Assembly (NCBI GenBank): GCA_945926565.1
Contig: CAMELY010000061.1
Coordinates: 1 to 8,055, forward strand
Source: an uncultured Clostridia bacterium
GTDB lineage: Bacteria > Bacillota > Clostridia > Oscillospirales > Oscillospiraceae
DNA length: 8,055 nucleotides
Reading direction: 5' to 3'
Part shown: positions 1 to 5,649 of the stretch, piece by piece
How the letters are laid out: every line of letters begins with the position of its first letter
Position numbering within the stretch: position 1 is the stretch's first letter
The notes under the pieces: model-generated
Databases searched by the model: none
Seen by the model: the letters and a program-made list of their open reading frames with translations, nothing else
What the model was told of the DNA's origin: nothing
Translations under genes and position numbers: made by a program

Positions 1-672
1 TGCAAGGGGGTCTACCGCCCGGTCAAGGAGCTCAAGGGCTTCCAGAAGGTGTTCCTCAAGGCGGGCGAGAGCAAGCAGGTCACCATCGAGCTGGACGACA
101 AGGCCTTCCGGTACTTCAACGTCAAGACCAACAAGTTCGAGATCGAGCCCGGCGTCTATGACATCCTGATTGGCGCCAGCGTGGCGGACATCAAGCTCAG
201 CGGCTCTGTCCAGCTCAAGGGCACCGCGGCACCGCTGCCCTACAAGATGGCAGAGCTGCCCAGCTACGCCTCCGGCCAGATCAAAAACGTCTCTGACGAG
301 GAGTTCACCAAGCTGCTGGGCCACGCCATCCCCGACGGCCACTGGAGCGGCACATTGCAGATGAACGACGCCATCTGCCAGCTCTACTACGCCAAGAGCC
401 TGAAGGCCCGGCTGGTCTGGAAGGTGCTGACCCATCTGCTCAACAAGAGCATTGAGAAGGGCAAGCCGGATCTGAACATCACCTTCATCTACAACATGCC
501 CTTCCGGGCCATCGGCAAGATGGCAGGCGGCATGGTCTCCCAGGAGATGTGCGAGGGCATCGTGACCATCGTCAACGGCCATGCCATTGCCTTCTTCAAG
601 GGCCTGGGCAAGGTGATCGGCGGCTTCTTCCGGCAGCAGAAGGTCATCAAGAAAGCCAACGAGATGAAGTAA
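1..672 (+). CDS. Glycoside hydrolase family 3 (beta-glucosidase type), C-terminal part; 5' end outside window
   Basis: Only the last 223 codons are visible and the frame is open from base 1, so the start lies upstream. The first ~70 residues read as the fibronectin type III-like domain that ends GH3 beta-glucosidases: RPVKELKGFQKV, then LKAGESKQVTIEL, AFRYFN and a closing PGVYDILIGAS. After a short linker comes an extension of ~145 residues (LPSYASGQI, FTKLLGHAIP, FIYNMPFRAI, ending in a Lys-rich tail) that I recall from GH3 enzymes of gut Clostridia. Members hydrolyse terminal beta-linked glucose or related sugars from oligosaccharides. The catalytic domains with nucleophile Asp and acid/base are not in view, so activity and exact substrate cannot be judged. 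No signal peptide can be assessed. The stop is TAA, and the next gene begins 25 bases later on the same strand, so the two are probably co-transcribed. Confidence 0.85.
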   Translation, partial: CKGVYRPVKELKGFQKVFLKAGESKQVTIELDDKAFRYFNVKTNKFEIEPGVYDILIGASVADIKLSGSVQLKGTAAPLPYKMAELPSYASGQIKNVSDEEFTKLLGHAIPDGHWSGTLQMNDAICQLYYAKSLKARLVWKVLTHLLNKSIEKGKPDLNITFIYNMPFRAIGKMAGGMVSQEMCEGIVTIVNGHAIAFFKGLGKVIGGFFRQQKVIKKANEMK

Positions 673-697
673 AAGAGAAATCTGGAGGTAAAGCGCA

Positions 698-1282
698 ATG
701 AATTTCCTGAACCAGTTTGCCGAGAAGCACCCCAAGGCGGCGGAATGGATCCGCAAGGGCGGCCTGTTCGTCATCTTCAGCTATGTGGTGACCTTTATCA
801 AGATGCTGCTGCTGATGTTCCTGCCCGCCTTCTACCGGGGCATCGTGGGTGACTTTGAGTGGCTGTGGCCCAACATCCCCCTGACCATTGCCGGTGTGGA
901 GTTCAATCTGGCCATTGTCGGCAACTCCCTGGCCACCGGCGGCATGGCCTATACCCTGGCCAACCTGACCACCATCTTCCTGGGCGAGTGCATCAACTTC
1001 CCTCTGCAGCGGAATGTGACCTTTAAGAGCCACGGCCCGCTGGGCATCCAGCTCATCTGCCACTTTGTGGCTACCATCGCGGTATTCCTGGTCATGAATC
1101 TGTTCACCTGCGTCTGGAACCCCATCACCATCGCGCTGATCTCCAACGATGCCCTGCGCAACACCATCCAGAGCGTCGTTACCACCGTGGTCACCGGCGG
1201 CGTGGCTATGGTAATCATCTTCGCCGTGGATAACACCATCTTTGCCCCTGGCTTCGGCAAGCCTAAGGCGGAGAGCAAGTAA
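698..1282 (+). CDS. Small multi-pass membrane protein, GtrA-like
   Basis: A 194-residue hydrophobic protein with four likely membrane segments at about residues 22-46, 78-98, 114-138 and 155-179, and charged termini. Between segments 2 and 3 the motif INFPLQRNVTF (99-109) resembles the conserved Gln-Arg-x-x-Thr-Phe signature of GtrA/DPMS-type four-helix proteins, which are thought to help move lipid-linked sugars across the membrane. The fold assignment rests on that motif plus helix number. A role with sugars also fits the GH3 gene just upstream, but the substrate is unknown and function is not shown by the sequence. The start is supported by GGAGGT at 684-689, eight bases before the ATG. 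A stem-loop follows the TAA stop, so this is probably the last gene of the transcript. It could instead be an uncharacterised membrane protein unrelated to GtrA. Confidence 0.7.
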   Translation: MNFLNQFAEKHPKAAEWIRKGGLFVIFSYVVTFIKMLLLMFLPAFYRGIVGDFEWLWPNIPLTIAGVEFNLAIVGNSLATGGMAYTLANLTTIFLGECINFPLQRNVTFKSHGPLGIQLICHFVATIAVFLVMNLFTCVWNPITIALISNDALRNTIQSVVTTVVTGGVAMVIIFAVDNTIFAPGFGKPKAESK

Positions 1283-1295
1283 TCCCTTCCGATCT

Positions 1296-1330
1296 CCGGC
1301 AGGCCGTCCTGGGCGGCCTGCCGGGTTTGG
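1296..1330 (+). terminator. GC-rich stem-loop after the GtrA-like gene
   Basis: A perfect 11-bp stem (CCGGCAGGCCG at 1296-1306 with its complement at 1314-1324) and a 7-base loop begin 14 bases after the stop codon. Only three T residues follow (1326-1328), so it is a weaker intrinsic terminator than the one after the tRNAs. It may mainly protect the mRNA 3' end. Confidence 0.6.
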
Positions 1331-1360
1331 AAAATCAGGCGGAATTTTTGAAAATAATGC

Positions 1361-1389
1361 TTGACAATTGGGAGATCAGCGCATATAAT
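1361..1389 (+). promoter_or_regulatory. Sigma-70/SigA promoter of the tRNA operon
   Basis: TTGACA (1361-1366) and TATAAT (1384-1389) are both perfect consensus hexamers with the ideal 17-base spacer. Transcription should start near 1396, about 32 bases before the first tRNA. Such strength suits a stable-RNA operon. Confidence 0.92.
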
Positions 1390-1427
1390 AATACATGCGC
1401 TGTGGCGAACAGGCAATCCTGAGACAT

Positions 1428-1501
1428 GGCGGCGTAGCTCAGTTGGCTAGAGCATGCGGTTCATACCCGCAGTGTCACCGGTTCAAATCCAGTCGCCGCT
1501 A
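1428..1501 (+). tRNA. tRNA-Met (anticodon CAT), elongator type
   Basis: A full cloverleaf can be drawn: acceptor GGCGGCG (1428-1434) with CGCCGCT (1494-1500, last pair G-U), D-arm GCTC/GAGC, anticodon stem TGCGG/CCGCA with loop TTCATAC (anticodon CAT at 1462-1464), variable loop GTGTC and T-loop TTCAAAT, with discriminator A at 1501. CCA is not encoded. The first pair G1-U72 and the lack of three G-C pairs at the base of the anticodon stem argue against the initiator. The body resembles elongator tRNA-Met of Firmicutes, though a CAT tRNA could also be the lysidine-modified Ile2 type. The T-stem (ACCGG/CCAGT) contains one C-A mismatch. Confidence 0.93.
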
Positions 1502-1505
1502 TTTA

Positions 1506-1533
1506 TCTTCCCAGAGCGGAAGCTCTGGGAAGA
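1506..1533 (+). other. 12-bp hairpin with GGAA loop between tRNA-Met and tRNA-Glu
   Basis: CTTCCCAGAGC (1507-1517) pairs perfectly with 1522-1532 around the GNRA-type tetraloop GGAA (1518-1521). T1506-A1533 adds a twelfth pair. It fills most of the 39-base spacer. There is no following T-run (the next bases are GAGGCCCAT), so it is not a normal terminator. A role as a processing or stabilising element of the precursor RNA is an inference. Confidence 0.7.
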
Positions 1534-1540
1534 GGCCCAT

Positions 1541-1612
1541 GGCCCGTTGGTCAAGCGGCTAAGACACCGCCCTTTCACGGCGGAAACATGGGTTCGATTC
1601 CCGTACGGGTCA
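1541..1612 (+). tRNA. tRNA-Glu (anticodon TTC)
   Basis: Acceptor GGCCCGT (1541-1547) pairs with ACGGGTC (1605-1611), with discriminator A at 1612. The anticodon stem CCGCC/GGCGG holds loop CTTTCAC, anticodon TTC at 1574-1576. The T-arm ATGGG-TTCGATT-CCCGT pairs with one U-G. The sequence closely follows bacterial tRNA-Glu. CCA is not encoded. It is second in the three-tRNA operon, four bases before the next tRNA. Confidence 0.95.
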
Positions 1613-1616
1613 GTTT

Positions 1617-1690
1617 GGAGGCTTAGCTCAGCTGGTTAGAGCGCATGCTTCACACGCATGAGGCCACTGGTTCGAGTCCAGTAGTCTCCA
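1617..1690 (+). tRNA. tRNA-Val (anticodon CAC)
   Basis: Acceptor GGAGGCT (1617-1623) pairs with AGTCTCC (1683-1689; one G-U), with discriminator A at 1690. The D-arm is GCTC/GAGC, and anticodon stem CATGC/GCATG has loop TTCACAC, anticodon CAC at 1651-1653. T-arm ACTGG-TTCGAGT-CCAGT pairs fully. CAC reads the GUG codon, useful in a GC-rich genome. Last tRNA of the operon, directly followed by a terminator; CCA is not encoded. Confidence 0.95.
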
Positions 1691-1696
1691 TCAAAG

Positions 1697-1731
1697 AAAA
1701 CGCTTCGGATTTCCGGAGCGTTTTTCTTTTT
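1697..1731 (+). terminator. Intrinsic terminator of the tRNA operon
   Basis: AAAACGCTTCGG (1697-1708) pairs with CCGGAGCGTTTT (1713-1724; one T-G) around a 4-base loop, running into a T-tract broken by a single C (1721-1731). It begins seven bases after the tRNA-Val discriminator. Confidence 0.93.
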
Positions 1732-1750
1732 GCTTATTGACAGATTCCCG

Positions 1751-1790
1751 AAAAGAACCCCGCCTGCGCCTCAGAGAGACGCGGGCGGGG
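1751..1790 (-). terminator. Intrinsic terminator of the fab operon
   Basis: CCCCGCCTGCG (1758-1768) and CGCGGGCGGGG (1780-1790) form an 11-bp stem with an 11-base loop. Read on the minus strand the stem is followed by TTCTTTT (1751-1757), so it terminates transcription coming from fabZ, which ends about 20 bases earlier. It faces the tRNA terminator, so both convergent operons are insulated within about 95 bases. Confidence 0.88.
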
Positions 1791-1808
1791 TTGGCGCATC
1801 AGATTGAA

Positions 1809-2225
1809 TTACTTCACCAGGGCAAAGGAGAACTCAGCCGTGACGCACAGCTTGCCGGCCACATAGCCCTTGGCGGCACACCAGTAGAAGGGGCCCTTGC
1901 TCTTGATAATGGAGCTCTCGCTCTCCAGGGTGTCCCCGGGCTTCACCGGGTTCTTAAAGCGCACCTTGTCCAGGCTGGTGAACATGGGGGTCGCCCCGGC
2001 CATGTTCTCCTGACCGGCCAGCAGCACGGCGGCGCCCTGGGCCATCATCTCGCAGAGGATGACGCCGGGAACCACAGGATTGCCGGGGAAATGGCCCTTG
2101 AGGAAGAACTCCTCGCCGGAGACGTGGTACTTGGCATGAGCCACGCCGTCCACCACCTCAGCCTCCTGCACCAGCAGCATGTTGTCCCGGTGGGGGAGAA
2201 TTTTCTTGATCGCTTCCTGATCCAT
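1809..2225 (-). CDS. fabZ: 3-hydroxyacyl-[acyl-carrier-protein] dehydratase FabZ
   Basis: Removes water from (3R)-hydroxyacyl-ACP to give trans-2-enoyl-ACP, the third step of each round of cytoplasmic type II fatty-acid elongation. The 138-residue protein has the usual FabZ length and single hot-dog domain. An N-terminal ILPHRDNMLLV matches the family's LPHRxPxLLV. The active-site segment GHFPGNPVVPGV (44-55) carries catalytic His45, and the following helix LCEMMAQ carries catalytic Glu59. The phrase DNMLL differs slightly from the more usual YPFLL. Its Shine-Dalgarno AAGGAGG overlaps the stop codon of fabF (TAAGGAGG), with only 12 bases between the genes, suggesting coupled translation. It is the last gene of the operon. 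FabA is unlikely because of the short length and the His/Glu pair. Confidence 0.95.
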   Translation of the reverse strand: MDQEAIKKILPHRDNMLLVQEAEVVDGVAHAKYHVSGEEFFLKGHFPGNPVVPGVILCEMMAQGAAVLLAGQENMAGATPMFTSLDKVRFKNPVKPGDTLESESSIIKSKGPFYWCAAKGYVAGKLCVTAEFSFALVK

Positions 2226-2237
2226 TGCAGTTCCTCC

Positions 2238-3470
2238 TTAGTCCTTGACCTTCTTGAAGGCGATGCAGGCGTTGTGACCGCCGAAGCCCAGAGAGGAGGA
2301 CAGGGCCACCTCTACCTCAGCTTCCCGCTTCACGTTGGGCACATAGTCCAGATCGCAGTCGGGGTCGGGGTTCTGATAGCCTACGGTGGGAGGAATGATG
2401 CCGGTGGACAGCGCCATGACAGAGGCGACTGCCTCCACCGCACCGGCGGCGCCCAGCAGGTGGCCGGTCATGGACTTGGTGGAGCTGATCAGCGCCTTGC
2501 GGGCCCGCTCCTCGCCCAGGGCCTTCTTGATGGCCAGGGTCTCCACCTTGTCGTTCATGGGGGTGGAGGTGCCGTGGGCGTTGATATAGATCTTGTCGGT
2601 GTCCACGCCGGCCTGCTGGAAGGCGGAGGCGATGGCCCGGGCGCCGCCCTTGGCCTCGGGGTCAGGGGCGGTGATGTGGTGGGCGTCAGAGGTGGCCTCG
2701 TAGCCGCACATCTCCGCATAGATGTGGGCGCCCCGGGCCTTGGCGTGCTCATACTCCTCCAGAATGACGCAGGCGCCGCCCTCGCCCAGAATGAAGCCGT
2801 TGCGGTCCTTGTCGAAGGGGATGGAGGCCCGGTCAGGATCGGTGCTCTTGGAGAGGGCCATGCAGTTGATAAAGGCGGCCACGCACACAGGGACAATGGT
2901 GGCCTCGCAGCCGCCGGCAATGATGGCGTCGGCATAGCCGTGGGCGATGGCCCGATAGGCCTCGCCGATGGCGTGGTTGGAGGAGGCGCAGGCGCTGACA
3001 ATGCCGAAGCTGGGGCCCTGGGCGTTGAAGCGGATGGAGATCTCGCCGGAGGGGGCGTTGGGCATCATCATGGTGATGGCGTAGGGGGAGACCCGGCCGG
3101 GGCCCTTGGCCTTCAGCTTGTCATGCTCGGTGACGGTGACATTGATGCCGCCGATACCGGCGCTGAAGTAGACGCCCAGGCGCTCGGGGTCAACCTTGCC
3201 CTCCAGGCCCGCGTCAGCCATAGCCTGGGTGGCGGCAGCGACGCCGAAGGTGGTGGAGGAGTCCATCCGCCGGGCGGTGGAGCGATCCAGATACTGGAGG
3301 GGATCAAAGCCCTTGACCTCTGCGGCCAGGGTGGACTTGAACTCGCTGGGATCAAAGTGGGTGATGCGGGCAATTCCGTGACGGCCGGCGCACAGGGACT
3401 CCCAGGTGGAGGCCAGATCGTTGCCCACAGGGGTGACGGCACCCAGGCCGGTCACAACAACTCGTTTCAT
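2238..3470 (-). CDS. fabF: 3-oxoacyl-[acyl-carrier-protein] synthase II FabF
   Basis: Condenses malonyl-ACP with a growing acyl-ACP, releasing CO2, in the chain-extension step of fatty-acid synthesis. From the chosen start the protein is 410 residues, normal for FabF. The thiolase-fold catalytic triad is complete: Cys161 in SACASS, His299 in NAHGTST and His337 in SMTGHLLGAAG, with Lys332 just before. The GFGGHN gate is at 396-401. STPMND after His299 points to FabF rather than FabB. An alternative ATG lies two codons upstream at 3476 (MTMKRV). I prefer 3470 because the AAAGGA site is nine bases before it, against three for the other, and because MKRVVVTGLG is the canonical beginning. Flanked by fabG upstream (50 bases, containing a hairpin) and fabZ downstream. 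Confidence 0.96.
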   Translation of the reverse strand: MKRVVVTGLGAVTPVGNDLASTWESLCAGRHGIARITHFDPSEFKSTLAAEVKGFDPLQYLDRSTARRMDSSTTFGVAAATQAMADAGLEGKVDPERLGVYFSAGIGGINVTVTEHDKLKAKGPGRVSPYAITMMMPNAPSGEISIRFNAQGPSFGIVSACASSNHAIGEAYRAIAHGYADAIIAGGCEATIVPVCVAAFINCMALSKSTDPDRASIPFDKDRNGFILGEGGACVILEEYEHAKARGAHIYAEMCGYEATSDAHHITAPDPEAKGGARAIASAFQQAGVDTDKIYINAHGTSTPMNDKVETLAIKKALGEERARKALISSTKSMTGHLLGAAGAVEAVASVMALSTGIIPPTVGYQNPDPDCDLDYVPNVKREAEVEVALSSSLGFGGHNACIAFKKVKD

Positions 3471-3498
3471 AGTCATAATTCCTTTCGGGAGGGTGGGT

Positions 3499-3517
3499 GT
3501 TCACCGGAGCGGTGAAC
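3499..3517 (-). other. 7-bp hairpin between fabG and fabF
   Basis: GTTCACC (3499-3505) and GGTGAAC (3511-3517) form a perfect 7-bp stem with a 5-base loop just after the fabG stop codon in the transcript. It is not followed by a U-run, so it is more likely an mRNA stability or processing element than a terminator. The role is inferred. Confidence 0.55.
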
Positions 3518-3520
3518 AGC

Positions 3521-4270
3521 TTACATGGCAATGCCGCCGTCGACCCGGATGACCTCGCCGGTGATATACTTGGCCTTGTCGCTGGCCAGGAAGGCGACGC
3601 ACTCGGCGATGTCCTCCGGCTTGCCCATGTGGGCCATGGGGACGGTGGCCAGCAGCGCCTTCAGGGCGTCCTGATCCATGGAGGCGGTCATGGGGGTCTC
3701 AATGGCGCCAGGGGCCACGGCGTTGCAGTTGACGCCCCGAGTGGCCAGCTCCCGGGCCACCGTCTTGGTCAGGGCGATGACGCCGCCCTTGGCGGCGGTG
3801 TAGTTGGCCTGGGCGGCATTGCCCATCAGACCGGAGACGGAGGTGATGTTGATGATCTTGCCGCTCTTCTTCTTCATGAAGTTGCGGTAGCAGGCCTTGA
3901 TGGTGTTGAACATGCTCTTCAAGTTGATGTCCAGCACCAGGTCCCAGTCCTGCTCGCTCATGGCCAGCAGCACCTTGTCCCGGCAGATGCCGGCGTTGTT
4001 GACCAGAATGTCAATGCCGCCGAACTCCTTGATGACCGCCTTGACGGTCTCCTGGACAGCCTCATAGTTGGAGACGTCGCAGCGCTTGAAGGCGGCGGTG
4101 ACGCCGTGAGCCTCAGCGATCCGGGCGGCGGACTCAGCGCCGGCCTCCTCGGGGCACAGGTCGAAAATGACCACATTGGCCCCTTCCCGGGCCAGGGTGT
4201 CGGCGATGGCGTAGCCGATGCCCCGGGCGGCGCCGGTGACGAGAGCTACTTTCCCTTGCAAATCAGCCAT
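3521..4270 (-). CDS. fabG: 3-oxoacyl-[acyl-carrier-protein] reductase FabG
   Basis: NADPH-dependent reduction of 3-oxoacyl-ACP to (3R)-hydroxyacyl-ACP, the second step of each elongation round. At 249 residues it has the normal length of a classical short-chain dehydrogenase. The Rossmann nucleotide-binding motif TGAARGIG is at 12-19 and NNAG at 91-94. The catalytic tetrad is intact: Asn116 (INLKS), Ser144 (ITSVSG), Tyr157 and Lys161 (YTAAK). The C-terminal GEVIRVDGGIAM is the usual FabG ending. Other SDR activities are possible from sequence alone, but position between fabD and fabF makes FabG nearly certain. The ATG (4268-4270) lies inside the end of fabD: the genes overlap by eight bases (ATGGCTGA). 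Its ribosome site GGAGGT is within fabD, so translation is probably coupled. Confidence 0.96.
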   Translation of the reverse strand: MADLQGKVALVTGAARGIGYAIADTLAREGANVVIFDLCPEEAGAESAARIAEAHGVTAAFKRCDVSNYEAVQETVKAVIKEFGGIDILVNNAGICRDKVLLAMSEQDWDLVLDINLKSMFNTIKACYRNFMKKKSGKIINITSVSGLMGNAAQANYTAAKGGVIALTKTVARELATRGVNCNAVAPGAIETPMTASMDQDALKALLATVPMAHMGKPEDIAECVAFLASDKAKYITGEVIRVDGGIAM

Positions 4271-5186
4271 TGGTTACCTCCTCAATGGTGGCGCGGAGAG
4301 AGTCCGCGCTGTCGACGTTGTAGGTCTTGACGGTGGAGTTGATCTTGCCGATGAGTCCGGCCAGGGTGTTGCCGGGGCCCACTTCAATAAAGGTATCAAA
4401 GCCGGCCTGGATCATGTTCTCCACGATGGTCTGCCAGCGCACCGGGCTGATGACCTGACGGGCCAGCAGATCGGCGTAGCCCTCCACGCCCTCATAGGGC
4501 AGGCCGGTGACGTTGGAGTACAGGGTGTACTTGGGTGCGGTGAAGGTGTAGCCCTCCAGCTCCTTGGCCAGGCCCTCACTGGCGGAGGCCATGAAGGGGG
4601 AGTGGAAGGCGCCCGCCACCCGCAGGGGAATGGCCCGCCCGCCGGCGGCCTTGACGGCGGCCTTGAAGCCGTCCATGGAGGCGGAGAGGCCGGCGCAGAC
4701 GGTCTGAGCGGGGGAGTTATAGTTGACGGGATAGACCTGGTCGAACTGGGCGGCCAGCTCCTCCACCTGCTGGGGGGCCAGCTTGACCACCGCCACCATG
4801 CCGGTGTCGGCGGCGTCGGAGGCCTCCTGCATCAGCTCGCCCCGGCGGCAGACCAGCTTGAAGCTGTCCGCCACGGACAGAGCGCCGGAGAAGGCCAGGG
4901 CGCCGATCTCACCCACAGAGAAGCCCGCCAGGGCTTCAGGAATGACGCCGGCCTCCACCAGGGCGGCGGCAGCGGCCACCTCCACGGCGAACATGTCCGG
5001 CTGGGTGTTGGAGGTGACGGTCAGCTCCTCCTTGGTGCCGGAAAAGCACTGGGCGCTGGTGCCCGGACGGATGCTGTCGCACAGATCAAAGACGGCCTTG
5101 GCGGCGGGACTGGCCTCGGCCAGAGTCGCGCCCATGCCGGGGTACTGGGCCCCCTGGCCGGAAAATACAAAGGCGATTTTGCGCAT
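4263..5186 (-). CDS. fabD: Malonyl-CoA:[acyl-carrier-protein] S-malonyltransferase FabD
   Basis: Moves malonyl from CoA to the phosphopantetheine of AcpP, supplying the extender unit for FabF. The 307-residue protein has the typical length. Visible motifs are GQGAQ at 10-14, the nucleophile elbow GFSVGE with Ser90, Arg115 (CRRGELM) that binds the malonyl carboxylate, and catalytic His195 in AGAFHS, a pattern of malonyl-specific acyltransferases. EVGPGNTL (268-275) is also conserved. The elbow has Phe89 where most relatives have His (GHSLGE). The start is set by GGAGGT ending eight bases before the ATG at 5184-5186 and by the canonical MRKIAFVFSGQG. A longer in-frame start at 5267 would add 27 Arg/Pro-rich residues without family support. 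The last eight bases overlap fabG. Confidence 0.95.
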   Translation of the reverse strand: MRKIAFVFSGQGAQYPGMGATLAEASPAAKAVFDLCDSIRPGTSAQCFSGTKEELTVTSNTQPDMFAVEVAAAAALVEAGVIPEALAGFSVGEIGALAFSGALSVADSFKLVCRRGELMQEASDAADTGMVAVVKLAPQQVEELAAQFDQVYPVNYNSPAQTVCAGLSASMDGFKAAVKAAGGRAIPLRVAGAFHSPFMASASEGLAKELEGYTFTAPKYTLYSNVTGLPYEGVEGYADLLARQVISPVRWQTIVENMIQAGFDTFIEVGPGNTLAGLIGKINSTVKTYNVDSADSLRATIEEVTNG

Positions 5187-5221
5187 GGAATACCTCCATA
5201 AATCACGGATAGATGGACAAA

Positions 5222-5270
5222 GCCGCCGCCATGGAGGCGGCGGCCGGTGCTTGATTCGGGTGCTCACCCG
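5222..5270 (-). other. Stem-loops in the acpP-fabD intergenic region
   Basis: The 141-base gap between acpP and fabD is long for this tightly packed operon and holds two hairpins. The larger is a perfect 9-bp stem GCCGCCGCC (5222-5230) with GGCGGCGGC (5236-5244), loop of five. In the transcript it is followed by only TTTG. Just upstream is a 5-bp stem CGGGT/ACCCG (5257-5261 with 5266-5270). A leaky terminator or 3' stabiliser giving more acpP than fabD mRNA is plausible, because ACP is needed in excess, but this is inference. Confidence 0.6.
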
Positions 5271-5327
5271 CGAAGGGGAGAGCGGCGAATGCGGCTTGTG
5301 GATCAGAAAGGGAAGGAACGGGCGAAA

Positions 5328-5555
5328 TTACTCGGCCATCTTCTTCTCGATGAAAGCCACCAGATCGCCGACGGTAGCGACCTTCTCGTCCAGCTCCAGC
5401 TCGGCGTCCAGCTCTTCCTCCAGCTCCATGACCATCTCAACGGTCTCCAGGGAGTCGATGCCCAGGCTCTCGAAGGTGGTGTCGGGAGTGAACTCGGAAG
5501 CGTCGCGGCCGGTGTGGTCGGCCAGAACCTCAGTCAGCTTAGCAAAAATGTCCAT
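5328..5555 (-). CDS. acpP: Acyl carrier protein
   Basis: Small acidic carrier of the growing fatty acyl chain. Its 75 residues are the normal size. The phosphopantetheine attachment site is Ser35 in LGIDSLETVE, after which comes the strongly acidic helix II (MELEEELDAELELDE) that docks with the Fab enzymes. It must be converted to holo-form by a phosphopantetheinyl transferase not present here. A good ribosome site TAGGAGGA lies nine bases before the ATG. First enzymatic component of the operon, 94 bases after the marR-type gene and 141 bases before fabD. The location inside the fab cluster favours the housekeeping ACP over a secondary-metabolite carrier. Confidence 0.96.
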   Translation of the reverse strand: MDIFAKLTEVLADHTGRDASEFTPDTTFESLGIDSLETVEMVMELEEELDAELELDEKVATVGDLVAFIEKKMAE

Positions 5556-5583
5556 GATTTCGTCCTCCTAAAATTGTTGAGTA

Positions 5584-5625
5584 CAGATTTGATTTTTGAT
5601 TTATCTGAAAGCCGGAGCCGGCTTT
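5584..5625 (-). promoter_or_regulatory. acpP leader: palindromic hairpin and tandem TTTGATT repeat
   Basis: The 94 bases between marR and acpP contain a perfect palindrome AAAGCCGG-AG-CCGGCTTT (5608-5625), able to form a 7-bp stem with a 4-base loop in the transcript. Next to it, TTTGATT occurs twice in tandem (5588-5601, plus-strand reading) within CAGAT...ATCTG (5584-5588, 5603-5607). The AT-rich block stands out in a GC-rich region. It could be a weak attenuator plus a regulator site or a local promoter. I see no convincing -35/-10 pair, so the role is open. Confidence 0.4.
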
Positions 5626-5649
5626 GCAGCCATGAGAAAGAGGAGAGGG

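Noticed and set aside
1428..1501. First tRNA as initiator tRNA-fMet
   Set aside because: It has a G1-U72 acceptor pair and lacks the three consecutive G-C pairs next to the anticodon loop.
1737..3515. A 592-codon open frame on the plus strand across fabZ and fabF
   Set aside because: It is antisense to two genes with intact catalytic motifs, has a low-complexity Gly/His/Ala/Val-rich translation and no recognisable domain. Long antisense frames are common in GC-rich DNA.
4218..5201. A 327-codon plus-strand frame opposite fabD
   Set aside because: Gly/His/Leu-rich composition, no motif and no family resemblance; it mirrors the codon bias of fabD.
5187..5267. N-terminal extension of FabD by 27 residues
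   Set aside because: The extension lies over the intergenic hairpin, is Arg/Pro-rich, and a much better ribosome site precedes the internal ATG at 5186.
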